Positions 17,631 through 26,243 of a stretch of DNA of 64,000 nucleotides are shown in pieces. The stretch's first letter is position 1, and each line of letters begins with the position of its first letter. The position numbers were made by a program, and so were the translations under genes. The stretch lies in assembly GCF_039528175.1 (NCBI RefSeq), contig NZ_BAAALH010000002.1:1798001-1862000 (forward strand). Direction: 5' to 3'. Origin of the DNA: Citricoccus alkalitolerans. Lineage in GTDB: Bacteria; Actinomycetota; Actinomycetes; Actinomycetales; Micrococcaceae. The notes beneath the pieces were generated by a model, which saw only the letters and a program-made list of their open reading frames with translations, was not told where the DNA came from and searched no databases.

Positions 17631-17690
17631 GTTCATCGAAATCTCATCCACGGCTCATCGACGTCTCATTCCGGCCCTGCAGGATATTCA
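17631..17690 (+). promoter_or_regulatory. four 11-bp direct repeats (PhoP/PhoB-like box) plus -10 box
   Basis: Four heptamers separated by exactly 4 nt: GTTCATC (17631-17637), TCTCATC (17642-17648), GCTCATC (17653-17659) and TCTCATT (17664-17670). All share TCAT at a strict 11-bp period. The array ends 12-14 nt before a GATATT/TATTCA -10 candidate (17683-17690). This is the arrangement of PhoP boxes in actinobacteria (GTTCACC-N4 repeats) and of class II activation by OmpR-family response regulators. The regulator is inferred, not shown. The array lies between mrpG and the FAD-oxidoreductase gene and presumably controls the latter. Confidence 0.6.
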
Positions 17691-17720
17691 CAGGATCGTC
17701 AAAGGACGGAAGCAGACTCC

Positions 17721-19214
17721 ATGGCTCAGCAGACACCGCAGCACAGGACAGGTTCGCAGGCGGCGCGTATCAGCGGCAGCCGGAGGGCCGTCGTCGTCGG
17801 ATCCGGGCCGAACGGGCTCACCGCTGCCGGCGTGCTGGCCCGAGCCGGCTGGGAGGTGGACGTCTATGAACGCCATTCCGCCTACGGCGGCGCCTCCGCA
17901 TCCACAGACCTCCTGGGCCCGGGAACGATCGTGGATCTGGGGGCCGCCGGACACTCCTTCGGCGTGGCCAGTCCAGTCTTCCGCGACCTGGGCCTGACCG
18001 ATCACGGCCTGGAATGGCTCCATCCCGAATACCCGATGGCGCACCCACTCGATGGGCGGCCCGCGGCCTTCCTGCAGGATTCGATGGAGGCCACGGCCCG
18101 TGGACTGGGCCGTGACGGAGGGGCCTGGCGGCGATTGCACGCACCACTGGTCGAGGACGTCGACGCCCACCTGGAGAACATCCTCGGCCCGTCGCTGATC
18201 CGCCTGCCCCCGCACCTGCTCAGCATGGCCCGGTTCGGGGCACGTGCCTTCTGGCCGTCCGGGGCCCTCGGCCGCACGATGTTCCGGGACGAACCGGCCC
18301 GGGCTCTGTTCGCGGGATCATCCATCCACGCCATCCTGCCGCCATCGCACCTGTTGACCTCGGCCTTCGGCCTGATCTTCGGGGCCCTTGGCATGACGCG
18401 CGGCTGGCCCGTCGCTCGGGGCGGCTCTCAGGGGATCGTGGACGCGCTGGTCTCCGTCCTGCACGCCAATGGGGGCCGCATCCACCTGAACCACGAGGTC
18501 ACGGACCTCGGCGAGTTCGCTGGTGCCGACGCGATCCTGCTCGACTTGACGCCGCGTCAGTTGCTGCAGCTCAAGGGCACCGACCTCACCGATCGCTACG
18601 CCGGCCACCTCAAGCGGTGGAGATACGGCACCGGGGTGTCCAAGATCGACTACCTGCTCGATGGACCCGTCCCGTGGACGGACCCGCGGGTGGGTGGTGC
18701 AGGGACCGTCCACGTGGGCGGGACGCTCGCTGAGATGGAGTACGCCGAGCGCGAGGCCAAAGCCGGACGGCTCCCGCAGAGACCGTTCGTCATGGTCTGC
18801 CAGCAGCAGGGGGCAGATCCTTCGCGGGCCACCGGTGAGGCGGCTGGCAAGACCGTGCTGTGGACCTACGCGCACGTGCCCGGCGGCTACGACGCCCCGG
18901 TCAACGACCTGATCGAAGCGCAGATGGAGCGCTTCGCCCCCGGCTTCCGGGATCGCATCGTGCACCAGGTCGCCACCCCGCCGTCAGCACTCGAGTCCTG
19001 GAATCCCAACCTCATCGGAGGTGACGTGGCTGGCGGGTCCATGGGCGGGCTGCAGCAGGTCTTGCGCCCCGCTCCGGTCCTCAGCCCCCACCGGACCTCC
19101 ACTCCCGGCCTGTACCTCGCCTCGTCTTCCACGCCCCCCGGTGGAGGAGTTCACGGCATGGCAGGACTTCACGCTGCTCGAGCCGCCATGGCGGACGCCG
19201 CCGCTCACCGCTGA
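17721..19214 (+). CDS. NAD(P)/FAD-dependent oxidoreductase (phytoene-desaturase-like fold)
   Basis: 497 residues. The FAD-binding Rossmann motif VVVGSGPNGLTAAGVLARAG is at about 24-43, with the ribose-binding acid in DVYERHSAYGGAS. The closing FAD motif is GLYLASSSTPPGGGVHGMAG at 463-482. This is the amine-oxidase/phytoene-dehydrogenase superfamily, but no carotenoid genes are near. Substrate unknown. AAGGA at 17701-17705 is 15 nt before the ATG, a long but usable spacing. First gene of a three-gene cassette with the next two ORFs. Confidence 0.82.
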   Translation: MAQQTPQHRTGSQAARISGSRRAVVVGSGPNGLTAAGVLARAGWEVDVYERHSAYGGASASTDLLGPGTIVDLGAAGHSFGVASPVFRDLGLTDHGLEWLHPEYPMAHPLDGRPAAFLQDSMEATARGLGRDGGAWRRLHAPLVEDVDAHLENILGPSLIRLPPHLLSMARFGARAFWPSGALGRTMFRDEPARALFAGSSIHAILPPSHLLTSAFGLIFGALGMTRGWPVARGGSQGIVDALVSVLHANGGRIHLNHEVTDLGEFAGADAILLDLTPRQLLQLKGTDLTDRYAGHLKRWRYGTGVSKIDYLLDGPVPWTDPRVGGAGTVHVGGTLAEMEYAEREAKAGRLPQRPFVMVCQQQGADPSRATGEAAGKTVLWTYAHVPGGYDAPVNDLIEAQMERFAPGFRDRIVHQVATPPSALESWNPNLIGGDVAGGSMGGLQQVLRPAPVLSPHRTSTPGLYLASSSTPPGGGVHGMAGLHAARAAMADAAAHR

Positions 19215-19250
19215 CGGGGTCCGGGCCGCCGTACCCCCAGCATCTCTGCT

Positions 19251-19290
19251 GTACCCACCCCTACCCACCCGTACCCACCCGTATCCACTT
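19251..19290. repeat. 10-bp tandem repeat upstream of the STYPMF-protein gene
   Basis: Four consecutive decamers: gtacccaccc, ctacccaccc, gtacccaccc and the decayed gtatccactt. They fill the 102-bp gap between the FAD oxidoreductase stop and the GGAAGGA ribosome site of the next gene. On the transcript this is a C-rich, G-poor stretch. Confidence 0.85.
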
Positions 19291-19316
19291 CCACGCCCGC
19301 ACCGGAAGGATCGATC

Positions 19317-20180
19317 GTGACCATTGACCTCTCGCACCATCTCTCACGCCCCACCCCACACCGCCTTGCCTCGGCGGACCTGGCCCATGCCGTGAGCCGG
19401 TCCGGCGCCCTCACCTCGCACCACGCAGCAGCGCGGCCGGCGGTGGTGAGAGCCATCGTTCCGGCGCCGCGCGCAACGGAGCGCGACCTCTGGGCGCTGA
19501 CGGTCGGCGTCACTTTCGCCGCCGTGCTGCTCTCTCCCGTCCGCCACTACTTCAACGGCAGGGACAAGAACGAGGAAGACTCATTCCCGCTGTCCACCTA
19601 TCCGATGTTCTCGGAGGACCGCAAGGACCGGACCCGGGTCCCGCACGTGGCCGGATTCACCGCCGACGGCGGCCGGGTCGTCCCGCACTACAGTCATTTC
19701 GGTGCCGGTGGGCTGAACCAGGTCCGCAAGCAGGTCACCCGCATGGTCCGCCAGGGCCGCGCGGTGGAGGTCGCTCAGCGCTACGCCGATGCACTGGCCG
19801 TACAGCAACGTAGAACCGCGGGCCTGGGCATGAGCCCAGCCGCCCAGCGGCGGCGCAAGGAGGCCGGCATCGTGCGTGTGGAGGTCGTGCGGTCTCGTTA
19901 CTTCTTCGACACCTACTTCGCCGGCAACACCACACCGCAGGTGGAGACCGTCCATGCACGGGCCGATGTGGGCGGGACTGCGACGGCCGTGTCCGATACT
20001 CGGCATGATGACGCGCAGGATGCGCAGGGGCCTCCTACCGGACCCATGGCCCGGTCCGAGCTGGGCAACGTCCCTCCGCGTCCGCTCGGCACCGGCAACA
20101 CTGCGGACAACTATGTCACCGAGAACACCGCACCCCAGGCCGCACCCCAGGCCGCAACCGAGCAGGAGCCCACACCGTGA
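19317..20180 (+). CDS. one-helix protein with FPLSTYPMFS motif (partner of HTTM-like protein)
   Basis: 287 residues with no family I can name firmly. About 58 N-terminal residues precede a single hydrophobic helix (DLWALTVGVTFAAVLLSPV), followed directly by DSFPLSTYPMFSEDRKD. Similar PLSTYPMF segments occur in proteins encoded beside HTTM (vitamin-K-carboxylase-like) membrane proteins. The remainder (about 120-215) is charged and soluble, then a low-complexity tail with APQA repeats encoded by a 12-bp duplication. GTG start at 19317 with strong GGAAGGA. Its TGA overlaps the GTG of the next gene (GTGA), implying coupled translation and equal amounts. Confidence 0.6.
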   Translation: MTIDLSHHLSRPTPHRLASADLAHAVSRSGALTSHHAAARPAVVRAIVPAPRATERDLWALTVGVTFAAVLLSPVRHYFNGRDKNEEDSFPLSTYPMFSEDRKDRTRVPHVAGFTADGGRVVPHYSHFGAGGLNQVRKQVTRMVRQGRAVEVAQRYADALAVQQRRTAGLGMSPAAQRRRKEAGIVRVEVVRSRYFFDTYFAGNTTPQVETVHARADVGGTATAVSDTRHDDAQDAQGPPTGPMARSELGNVPPRPLGTGNTADNYVTENTAPQAAPQAATEQEPTP

Positions 20181-21097
20181 ACGGCGCCGGCAGCACTTTT
20201 CCGTCCTTTGATTCGCCGACGTTCCAGAAGGCCGTCGACCTGTTGAGGCCTGCGGCCCAGCCGATCCGTCCCGCGGTGCTGAGAGTCGCCACCGGCATCT
20301 TCTCGGCCGCCCACAACATCAGGCGGCGAGCCATGTTCCGTAAACTCCACGCCCAGGACGCCTCCCAGTTCACTCCGGTGGGAGTGGTCAAGATCCTCAG
20401 GAAGCCCCTGCCGCCGAAGGTGGCCGATGGGATCTTCGATGCGGCCCAAGCCGTGAACATCGCCGCCACCCTCGGCGTCGGCCATCGGTTCACGGGGCCC
20501 CTGAATGCGGCCCTGCAGCTGTGGACCATCAGCTACCGCAACTCCTGGACCATGCTGCTGCACAGCGACAACATGCTGACGATGCACCAGATGGTCCTGG
20601 GTGCCACGCGATCCGCAGACGCCCTCAGTGTCGACTCGCTACTGCGGGAGGGGACTCTCTTCCCCCAGCGCTATGACCGTACCTATGGGGCGGTTCCGAC
20701 CGCCATGAACGTGGCCACGGTGGTCGTGTACTTCATCTCCGGGATGGCGAAGATCCGCGGACCGCTCGGTCTGAAGTGGGCCGGGGGAGACGTGTTGCGC
20801 GGCCAGATCGCCGTGGACGGTATACGCAAGGACCTCTTCGGTTCCACGAAGCCGGAGGCCGGGGCCGCGCTGTATCGGCAGAAGGAGCTGTTCACCGTGA
20901 TGGCGGCCGTCTCCCTGGCCGTGGAGCTCGGGGCGCCCCTGTCCCTGATCCACCGCCGACTGGGTCAGTGGTTCGCAGTAGGCGCGTGGGGGATGCACGT
21001 GGGAATCCGCATCATCATGGGGATCAAGTTCAAATACAACATCTCCGGGGTGTCCTACCTGCCCTACTTCCCGGTGGGTCCACAGCTCCCTCGCTGA
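20177..21097 (+). CDS. HTTM-like (vitamin K-dependent carboxylase-like) integral membrane protein
   Basis: 306 residues with several hydrophobic segments and internal motifs SYRNSWTMLLHSDNMLTMHQMVLG, VVYFISGMAKIRGPLGLKW, and a terminal GWGMHVGIRIIMG-like helix. The pattern resembles actinobacterial HTTM-domain proteins, a family built on the membrane part of vitamin K-dependent gamma-glutamyl carboxylase, though the full carboxylase is not present. Conserved His residues in the LLHSDNMLTMH segment could be functional. Function unknown. Translationally coupled to the preceding gene. The assignment rests on motif recognition only. Confidence 0.55.
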   Translation: MNGAGSTFPSFDSPTFQKAVDLLRPAAQPIRPAVLRVATGIFSAAHNIRRRAMFRKLHAQDASQFTPVGVVKILRKPLPPKVADGIFDAAQAVNIAATLGVGHRFTGPLNAALQLWTISYRNSWTMLLHSDNMLTMHQMVLGATRSADALSVDSLLREGTLFPQRYDRTYGAVPTAMNVATVVVYFISGMAKIRGPLGLKWAGGDVLRGQIAVDGIRKDLFGSTKPEAGAALYRQKELFTVMAAVSLAVELGAPLSLIHRRLGQWFAVGAWGMHVGIRIIMGIKFKYNISGVSYLPYFPVGPQLPR

Positions 21098-21491
21098 GCG
21101 GTGGAGTCGAAGGTGGGCACTGCGGGCCTGCCGGATGGCGCGTAGCCGAGGACGATTCGGCGGGAACGTGCTGGTCGTGATGTGAAACACCCATTTCGGG
21201 GACCATGGCTACATAGATAGTCACCTCCTGTAACGCCCCGGAAACACGCGGGATTACGGGACGCCCGGCTAAGTTACGGGATGGTAACGATTGACTCTCC
21301 GGTGGACTATTCAATGTTGCTTTCGTATGTGGCGAGGCTATTCTCTTGCACACCTTGTGGTGTTGCTCACCCTGCGGTACCGAAGCCGAAAGCTGGTTTT
21401 AGTGCCGGAAACGGACCGGCCCTCCCACCCCAATATCGGGTCGGATCGGGAGCATCCCACGTCTCGCACCTGTTCGAATGGAGACGCTTTG
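21098..21491. other. 394-bp regulatory region upstream of peptide transporter operon
   Basis: No convincing gene. It is less GC-rich than its surroundings, as expected of a promoter. It holds an 8-bp direct repeat (21254-21261 and 21274-21281), a TTGACT at 21291-21296 that could be a -35, though no matching -10 is clear at 17 bp, and a GGAG about 9 nt before the ATG at 21492. The operon leader may be long. Confidence 0.5.
21254..21281. promoter_or_regulatory. 8-bp direct repeat at 20-bp spacing
   Basis: ttacggga occurs at 21254-21261 and again at 21274-21281, a 20-bp start-to-start distance (about two helical turns). It lies just upstream of a TTGACT hexamer and of the peptide transporter operon. 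A pair of same-face binding sites for a regulator is possible; the regulator is unknown. Confidence 0.35.
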
Positions 21492-23339
21492 ATGAAACAC
21501 ACAAAGCTTTCTGCCGCTGTTGCCCTTCTGGCCAGCTCGGCGCTCGTCCTGTCCGCCTGCGCGCCGGGTGGCCCGGCAGAGAACGAAGAAAACGGCACTG
21601 CCGCCCCGGAGGGCGGCAATGGTGAGGTGATGACCGGCGAAGCCGGCAACAAGCTCACGGTCGAACCCACGGACACCGGCAAGGCCGACCTGGGAGAGAT
21701 CGAGACCCAGGACGGCTCGATCTCCTATTCCGTGGGCGAGGACGAGTTCATCTCCTACAACTCGATGACCCCGGAGACATACTCCACCTACAACTCGGCC
21801 ATTACCGAGCGCATGATCTCGACCTTCTCCTACTTCGGTACCGACGGGGAGATCTACCAGAACGAGGACTACGGCACCTACGAGAAGATCTCGGATGAGC
21901 CGCTCCAGGTCAAATACACGATCAACGAGGACGCAGTGTGGTCTGACGGCACCCCGGTGACCGCAGCCGACTACATCCTCAAGTGGGGCGTGGAGAACCC
22001 GAGGATCGCCACCGGTGAGGGCGAGGACGCCACACCGCTGTTCAATTCCATTGCTCACGAGTTCGGCCTGCGGGTCCCGGACGCGCCGGAAGGTGACGTG
22101 GACGGCAAGGAATTCACCATCACCTTCGATGAGCCCTATGCCGACTGGCCGATCCTCCTGGACGCCGCGCAGCCGGCCCACGTGGTCGCCGAGCAGTCCG
22201 GCATGGGCATGGAGGCCATGATCGAGGCCGTGAAGAACGAGGATGCCGAGGCTCTGGCCCCGGCAGCCGAGTTCTGGAACACCGGCTGGAACACGTCGCC
22301 GGGCGAGTTGCCCTCCGAGGAGATCGCTCCCTCCAACGGCCCCTACAAGTTCAAGAGCTGGGAGCCCGGTCAGTCCATCACGCTGGAGGCCAACGACCAG
22401 TGGTGGGGCACTCCGCCGGCCACTCAGGAGCTGGTCATCCGTTTCGCCGCGGCTGACACACACGTCCAGGCGCTGCAGAACGGCGACCTGAACGTCATCG
22501 AACCGCAGGCCACCGTGGACACCCTCGAGCAGCTGGAGGGCCTGGGCGACCAGATCGTCATCCAGCAGGACGCCTCTCTCACCTGGGAGCACCTGGACTT
22601 CAACTTCATGGAGGAGTCAATCTTCTCTGACAGCCCCGAGCTGCGCGAGGCCTTCGCCCTGTGCGTGCCGCGGCAGACCATCGTGGACAACCTGATCAAG
22701 CCGCTGGACCCTGAGGCCGTCGTCATGAACGCCCGCGAGGTCTTCCCGTTCCAGGAGAGCTACCAGGAGGTTGTGGACGCCTCCTATGACGGCCAGTTCG
22801 ATGAGGTCGACATGGAGCGTGCCACTCAGCTGGTCGAGGAGTCGGGGGAGACCAGCCTGGACGTCCGCATCGGCTACAGCGCACCGAACCCCCGCCGTGC
22901 CGAGACGGTCGCCATGATCAAGTCCTCCTGTGATGAGGCGGGCTTCAACGTGGTCGACGCCGGTCATGCCGACTTCTTCGGCGTGGTCCAGCCGCAGGGC
23001 GACTGGGAGGTGGCCCTGTTCGCCTGGGCCGGTTCCGGCCAGATCGCCTCGGGCCGCAATATCTATCACACCGAGGGCATCGGCAACCAGAACTACAGCG
23101 AGTACTCCAATGAGACGGTCGACGCCGCCTGGGATACCCTCGCCTCGTCGGTGGATCCGGAGGTCCACGCCGAGCAGGTGAAGATCATCGAGCGCGGGCT
23201 GTGGGAGAGCCTGCACGGCATTCCGCTGTATGCACACCCGGGCATCGTGGCTCACTCCGCGGACATCGCCAACGTCCGCAACACGGCCACCCAGTCCGGT
23301 GCCGTGTGGAATGCAGAACAGTGGGCACGGGTCGAGTGA
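21492..23339 (+). CDS. peptide ABC transporter substrate-binding lipoprotein (SBP_bac_5)
   Basis: 615 residues. A lipoprotein signal (KLSAAVALLASSALVLSAC) gives Cys20 as the acylated residue, followed by a Gly/Glu-rich linker. The body is a family-5 oligopeptide/dipeptide binding protein, with VKYTINEDAVWSDGTPVTAADY as the typical entry and SNGPYKFKSWEPGQSITLEAN in the second part. It is anchored outside the membrane and delivers peptides to the permeases encoded next. Start at ATG 21492 with GGAG upstream; the longer open frame from 21291 has no signal sequence. First gene of a four-gene operon. Confidence 0.92.
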   Translation: MKHTKLSAAVALLASSALVLSACAPGGPAENEENGTAAPEGGNGEVMTGEAGNKLTVEPTDTGKADLGEIETQDGSISYSVGEDEFISYNSMTPETYSTYNSAITERMISTFSYFGTDGEIYQNEDYGTYEKISDEPLQVKYTINEDAVWSDGTPVTAADYILKWGVENPRIATGEGEDATPLFNSIAHEFGLRVPDAPEGDVDGKEFTITFDEPYADWPILLDAAQPAHVVAEQSGMGMEAMIEAVKNEDAEALAPAAEFWNTGWNTSPGELPSEEIAPSNGPYKFKSWEPGQSITLEANDQWWGTPPATQELVIRFAAADTHVQALQNGDLNVIEPQATVDTLEQLEGLGDQIVIQQDASLTWEHLDFNFMEESIFSDSPELREAFALCVPRQTIVDNLIKPLDPEAVVMNAREVFPFQESYQEVVDASYDGQFDEVDMERATQLVEESGETSLDVRIGYSAPNPRRAETVAMIKSSCDEAGFNVVDAGHADFFGVVQPQGDWEVALFAWAGSGQIASGRNIYHTEGIGNQNYSEYSNETVDAAWDTLASSVDPEVHAEQVKIIERGLWESLHGIPLYAHPGIVAHSADIANVRNTATQSGAVWNAEQWARVE

Positions 23340-23457
23340 GTGCGTGAGCTGATCAGGTCTCCCTGATCTCCTTCAAACGCCTCCGCAGTTGGGGCCCGAC
23401 CATCTCCGGCCGGGCCCCGACTGTTTCCCCTCCCTGCATGGAAGGCAACGCCCCGTT

Positions 23458-24981
23458 GTGCTGAAATTTATCCTCCGCCGTTTCGGCAGCTCATTCCTGG
23501 TACTCCTCGGTGCCTCCCTGTTGCTGTACGTCCTCACCATCAACTCCGGTGACCCGCTCAAGGACCTCCGGGAGTCCAATGCGGACAACCGTGAGTACCT
23601 GATCGAACAGCGCATCGACTTCATGGGGCTGGACCAGCCTTGGTACGCGCGGTACTGGGACTGGCTGAGCGGCGTCGGCAAATGCGTGATCGGCCAGTGC
23701 GATCTCGGCACCAACCGCTCCGGGCAGCAGGTCATCGACCTCCTGGGTCTGGCCGCGGCGTCGACCCTACGGCTCGTGGTGCTCGCAACCGTGATCGCCA
23801 TGGTCTTCGGCGTCCTCATCGGCATCCTGACGGCCATCCGCCAGTACTCCGGGATCGACTATGTGGTGACCTTCCTGACCTTCATGTTCTTCTCGTTGCC
23901 GGTCTTCTGGGCCGCTGTGCTCCTGAAGGAGTATCTGGCCATCGGGTTCAACGACTGGCTCGCGAGTGCGGACCCAGGATTCTCCTGGCCCACGATCATT
24001 CTCGTTGGCCTGGTCCTCGGGCTCGCCCTCCAGGCAATCCTCGCCGGAAACGCGCGACGCCGGCTGCTGACCTTCCTCGGTGCGTTCGCCTTCACCTGTG
24101 CCGCTCTTCCCTATATGGATTGGCTGAACTTCGCCCGCTACCCGCAGCTCGGTCCGGTCGTGATCACGTTGGTCGGACTGGCCGCGGCTGTCGGGGCCAC
24201 TGTCCTGGGGGCAGGCCTGAAGAACCGCCGAGTGCTGTACGCCGGTCTGGTCAGCGCTGTGCTCGGCCTGGTCGCCTACTACGCCACCTATGGCCTGCTA
24301 TGGGATCCGAATTGGCTGATCATCCTGGTCCTCGCCGTGGTGGCCATCGGTGTCGCCATCGCGGTCGGCCGCCTGATGGGCGGCTACTCCAAGGGCGCGG
24401 CCACCATGGTCTCGGTGTTCACGACCGTGGTGATGGGTGGATTGATCATCGTCGAGCACCTCTTCCGCGCGTGGCCGTCCTACCTGGAGATCGTGGGGCG
24501 CCCGATCGCCACCATAGGCTCGGAGACCCCGAACTTCAGCGGCACGTTCTGGGAGGACTTTTTGGACAAGGGCACCCAGCTGTTGCTGCCGACCATCCTG
24601 CTCGCCCTGATTTCCCTGGCCAGCTACTCGCGCTACACACGGGCGTCCATGCTCGAGGTCAGCCAGCAGGACTACATCCGCACGGCACGGGCGAAGGGCC
24701 TGAACGAGCGGCAGGTCGTCCTCAAGCACGCCTTCCGCAACTCGCTCATCCCCATCACGACGATCATGGCCTTCGACTTCGCCGGCCTGATCGGCGGCGC
24801 GGTGATCACCGAACAGGTCTTCGGCTGGAAGGGCATGGGCGAGCTGTTCCGCACTGGCCTGACCCAGGTCGATCCAGCGCCCGTCATGGCCTTCTTCCTC
24901 GTCACGGGTACGGCTGCGGTCCTCTTCAACCTGTTGGCAGACATCCTGTACGCCGTCCTCGACCCCCGGATTCGAGTGTGA
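23458..24981 (+). CDS. peptide ABC transporter permease, DppB-like with extra membrane insert
   Basis: 507 residues, whereas DppB/OppB permeases are usually about 310-340. The N-terminal FILRRFGSSFLVLLGASLLLY and the C-terminal BPD_transp domain (SRYTRASMLEVSQQDYIRTARAKGLNERQVVLKHAFRNSLIP, the EAA loop) are standard. Between them, at about residues 180-345, lie extra hydrophobic segments such as TIILVGLVLGLALQAILAG, VVITLVGLAAAVGATVLGAG and LIILVLAVVAIGVAIAVG, adding several helices. The GTG at 23458 is taken as start because GGAAGG lies about 12 nt before it. DppB and DppC form the channel. Confidence 0.88.
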   Translation: MLKFILRRFGSSFLVLLGASLLLYVLTINSGDPLKDLRESNADNREYLIEQRIDFMGLDQPWYARYWDWLSGVGKCVIGQCDLGTNRSGQQVIDLLGLAAASTLRLVVLATVIAMVFGVLIGILTAIRQYSGIDYVVTFLTFMFFSLPVFWAAVLLKEYLAIGFNDWLASADPGFSWPTIILVGLVLGLALQAILAGNARRRLLTFLGAFAFTCAALPYMDWLNFARYPQLGPVVITLVGLAAAVGATVLGAGLKNRRVLYAGLVSAVLGLVAYYATYGLLWDPNWLIILVLAVVAIGVAIAVGRLMGGYSKGAATMVSVFTTVVMGGLIIVEHLFRAWPSYLEIVGRPIATIGSETPNFSGTFWEDFLDKGTQLLLPTILLALISLASYSRYTRASMLEVSQQDYIRTARAKGLNERQVVLKHAFRNSLIPITTIMAFDFAGLIGGAVITEQVFGWKGMGELFRTGLTQVDPAPVMAFFLVTGTAAVLFNLLADILYAVLDPRIRV

Positions 24982-24986
24982 GTCGC

Positions 24987-26243
24987 ATGAGCAACGAAGA
25001 CGGGACCCCCCGCAACATGCCCGAGTACACGTCGTCGGAGGAGAAGGTCCGCAACGGAGCCGGACCCTCCCAGACCGCCGTGGACATGGCCAACCTGGCT
25101 GAAGTCGAGGATGCCAAGCTGCGCCAGCAGACCGGCAAGTCCTACAGCCAGGGACAACTGGTCCGTCGGCGATTCCGCAATCACAAGGCCGCCATGGTCT
25201 CCGCCGTCTTCCTAGCGCTGATCTTCATCCTGGCGTTCACCTCCATCGGTTATGCCGGTATCCCGGGCTGGTGGGACAAGGACTACGCGGCGGCCGGCGC
25301 CGTGGTCAACGGCGGCAACCCCACGCTGTCCCTGGTGCCTCAATGGCTGGGTGGCCAGGGCATGCAGTGGGGGGAGCACCCCTTCGGGCAGGACTCCACC
25401 GGCAAGGACTACTTCGCCCTCACCATGCGCGGTACCCAGCAGTCGCTGATCATCGCCCTCGTGGTGGGCATCGTCTCCACCGTGATCGGCTCGGTGGTCG
25501 GTTCCCTGGCCGGGTACTTCCGCGGCTGGATCGATGCCGTCCTGATGCGGGCGACCGATCTGGTCATCGTGATCCCGTTGCTGGTGCTGGCGGCGGTGCT
25601 CGGTCAGATGTCCTCCGGCCTCGGTGCCGGCATCCTGCCTCTGGCGTTGGTCCTGGGGCTGGTCACCTGGACATCTCTGGCCCGCCTGGTCCGCGGCGAG
25701 GTGCTGTCCCTGCGGGAGAAGGAGTTCGTGGCCGCGGCCGTGGCCATGGGAGCCAGACCCGGGCGCGTGATCCTTCGGCACCTGCTGCCGAACACGGTGG
25801 GCGTGATCGTGGTGAACGCCACGTTCGCCATCGCCGCGGCCATCCTGCTGGAGACCTCGCTGTCCTTCCTCGGCTTCGGCGTGCAGCCACCGGACTCGTC
25901 TCTCGGGCTGCTCATCAGCCAGTACCAGAACGCGTTCACCACCCGGCCGTGGCTGTTCTGGTGGCCGGGCATGTTCATCCTGGCGATCGCCCTGTCCGTG
26001 AACTTCATCGGTGACGGTCTCCGGGACGCCTTCGATCCCCGTCAGGGCTCCCGCGGCCGGAAGCGGGGCTTCCTGGGCTTCTCTGGCCGGTCCAAGGACC
26101 TGGCGGCCGCCACCGCCGGTGCCGACCGTCCGGACCTGGATGCCGGGCCTCGAGTGCCCGGAGGGGGCTCGCAGATCGGCGGAAACACCCCGACCCAAGG
26201 ACCCTCCGACCCCCGCGGCTCGGGAACGATTGGAAACCCATGA
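24987..26243 (+). CDS. peptide ABC transporter permease, DppC-like
   Basis: 418 residues. A 60-residue charged N-terminus with QLVRRRFRNHKAAM leads into helix 1. The EAA loop is LARLVRGEVLSLREKEFVAAAVAMGARPGRVILRHLLPN, and the C-terminal part ends LSVNFIGDGLRDAFDPR. These are standard DppC/OppC features. A Gly/Pro-rich cytoplasmic tail of about 65 residues is added. It starts 5 nt after dppB and its stop overlaps the ATPase start by ATGA. Confidence 0.92.
   Translation: MSNEDGTPRNMPEYTSSEEKVRNGAGPSQTAVDMANLAEVEDAKLRQQTGKSYSQGQLVRRRFRNHKAAMVSAVFLALIFILAFTSIGYAGIPGWWDKDYAAAGAVVNGGNPTLSLVPQWLGGQGMQWGEHPFGQDSTGKDYFALTMRGTQQSLIIALVVGIVSTVIGSVVGSLAGYFRGWIDAVLMRATDLVIVIPLLVLAAVLGQMSSGLGAGILPLALVLGLVTWTSLARLVRGEVLSLREKEFVAAAVAMGARPGRVILRHLLPNTVGVIVVNATFAIAAAILLETSLSFLGFGVQPPDSSLGLLISQYQNAFTTRPWLFWWPGMFILAIALSVNFIGDGLRDAFDPRQGSRGRKRGFLGFSGRSKDLAAATAGADRPDLDAGPRVPGGGSQIGGNTPTQGPSDPRGSGTIGNP

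Noticed and set aside
17721..19214. carotenoid biosynthesis cluster based on the phytoene-desaturase-like fold
   Set aside because: No phytoene synthase, prenyl synthase or cyclase is nearby, and the neighbours are membrane proteins of another type.
19251..19290. CRISPR-like repeats here and at 3785-3829
   Set aside because: Units are 10 or 15 bp, directly adjacent without spacers, and no cas genes exist in the window.
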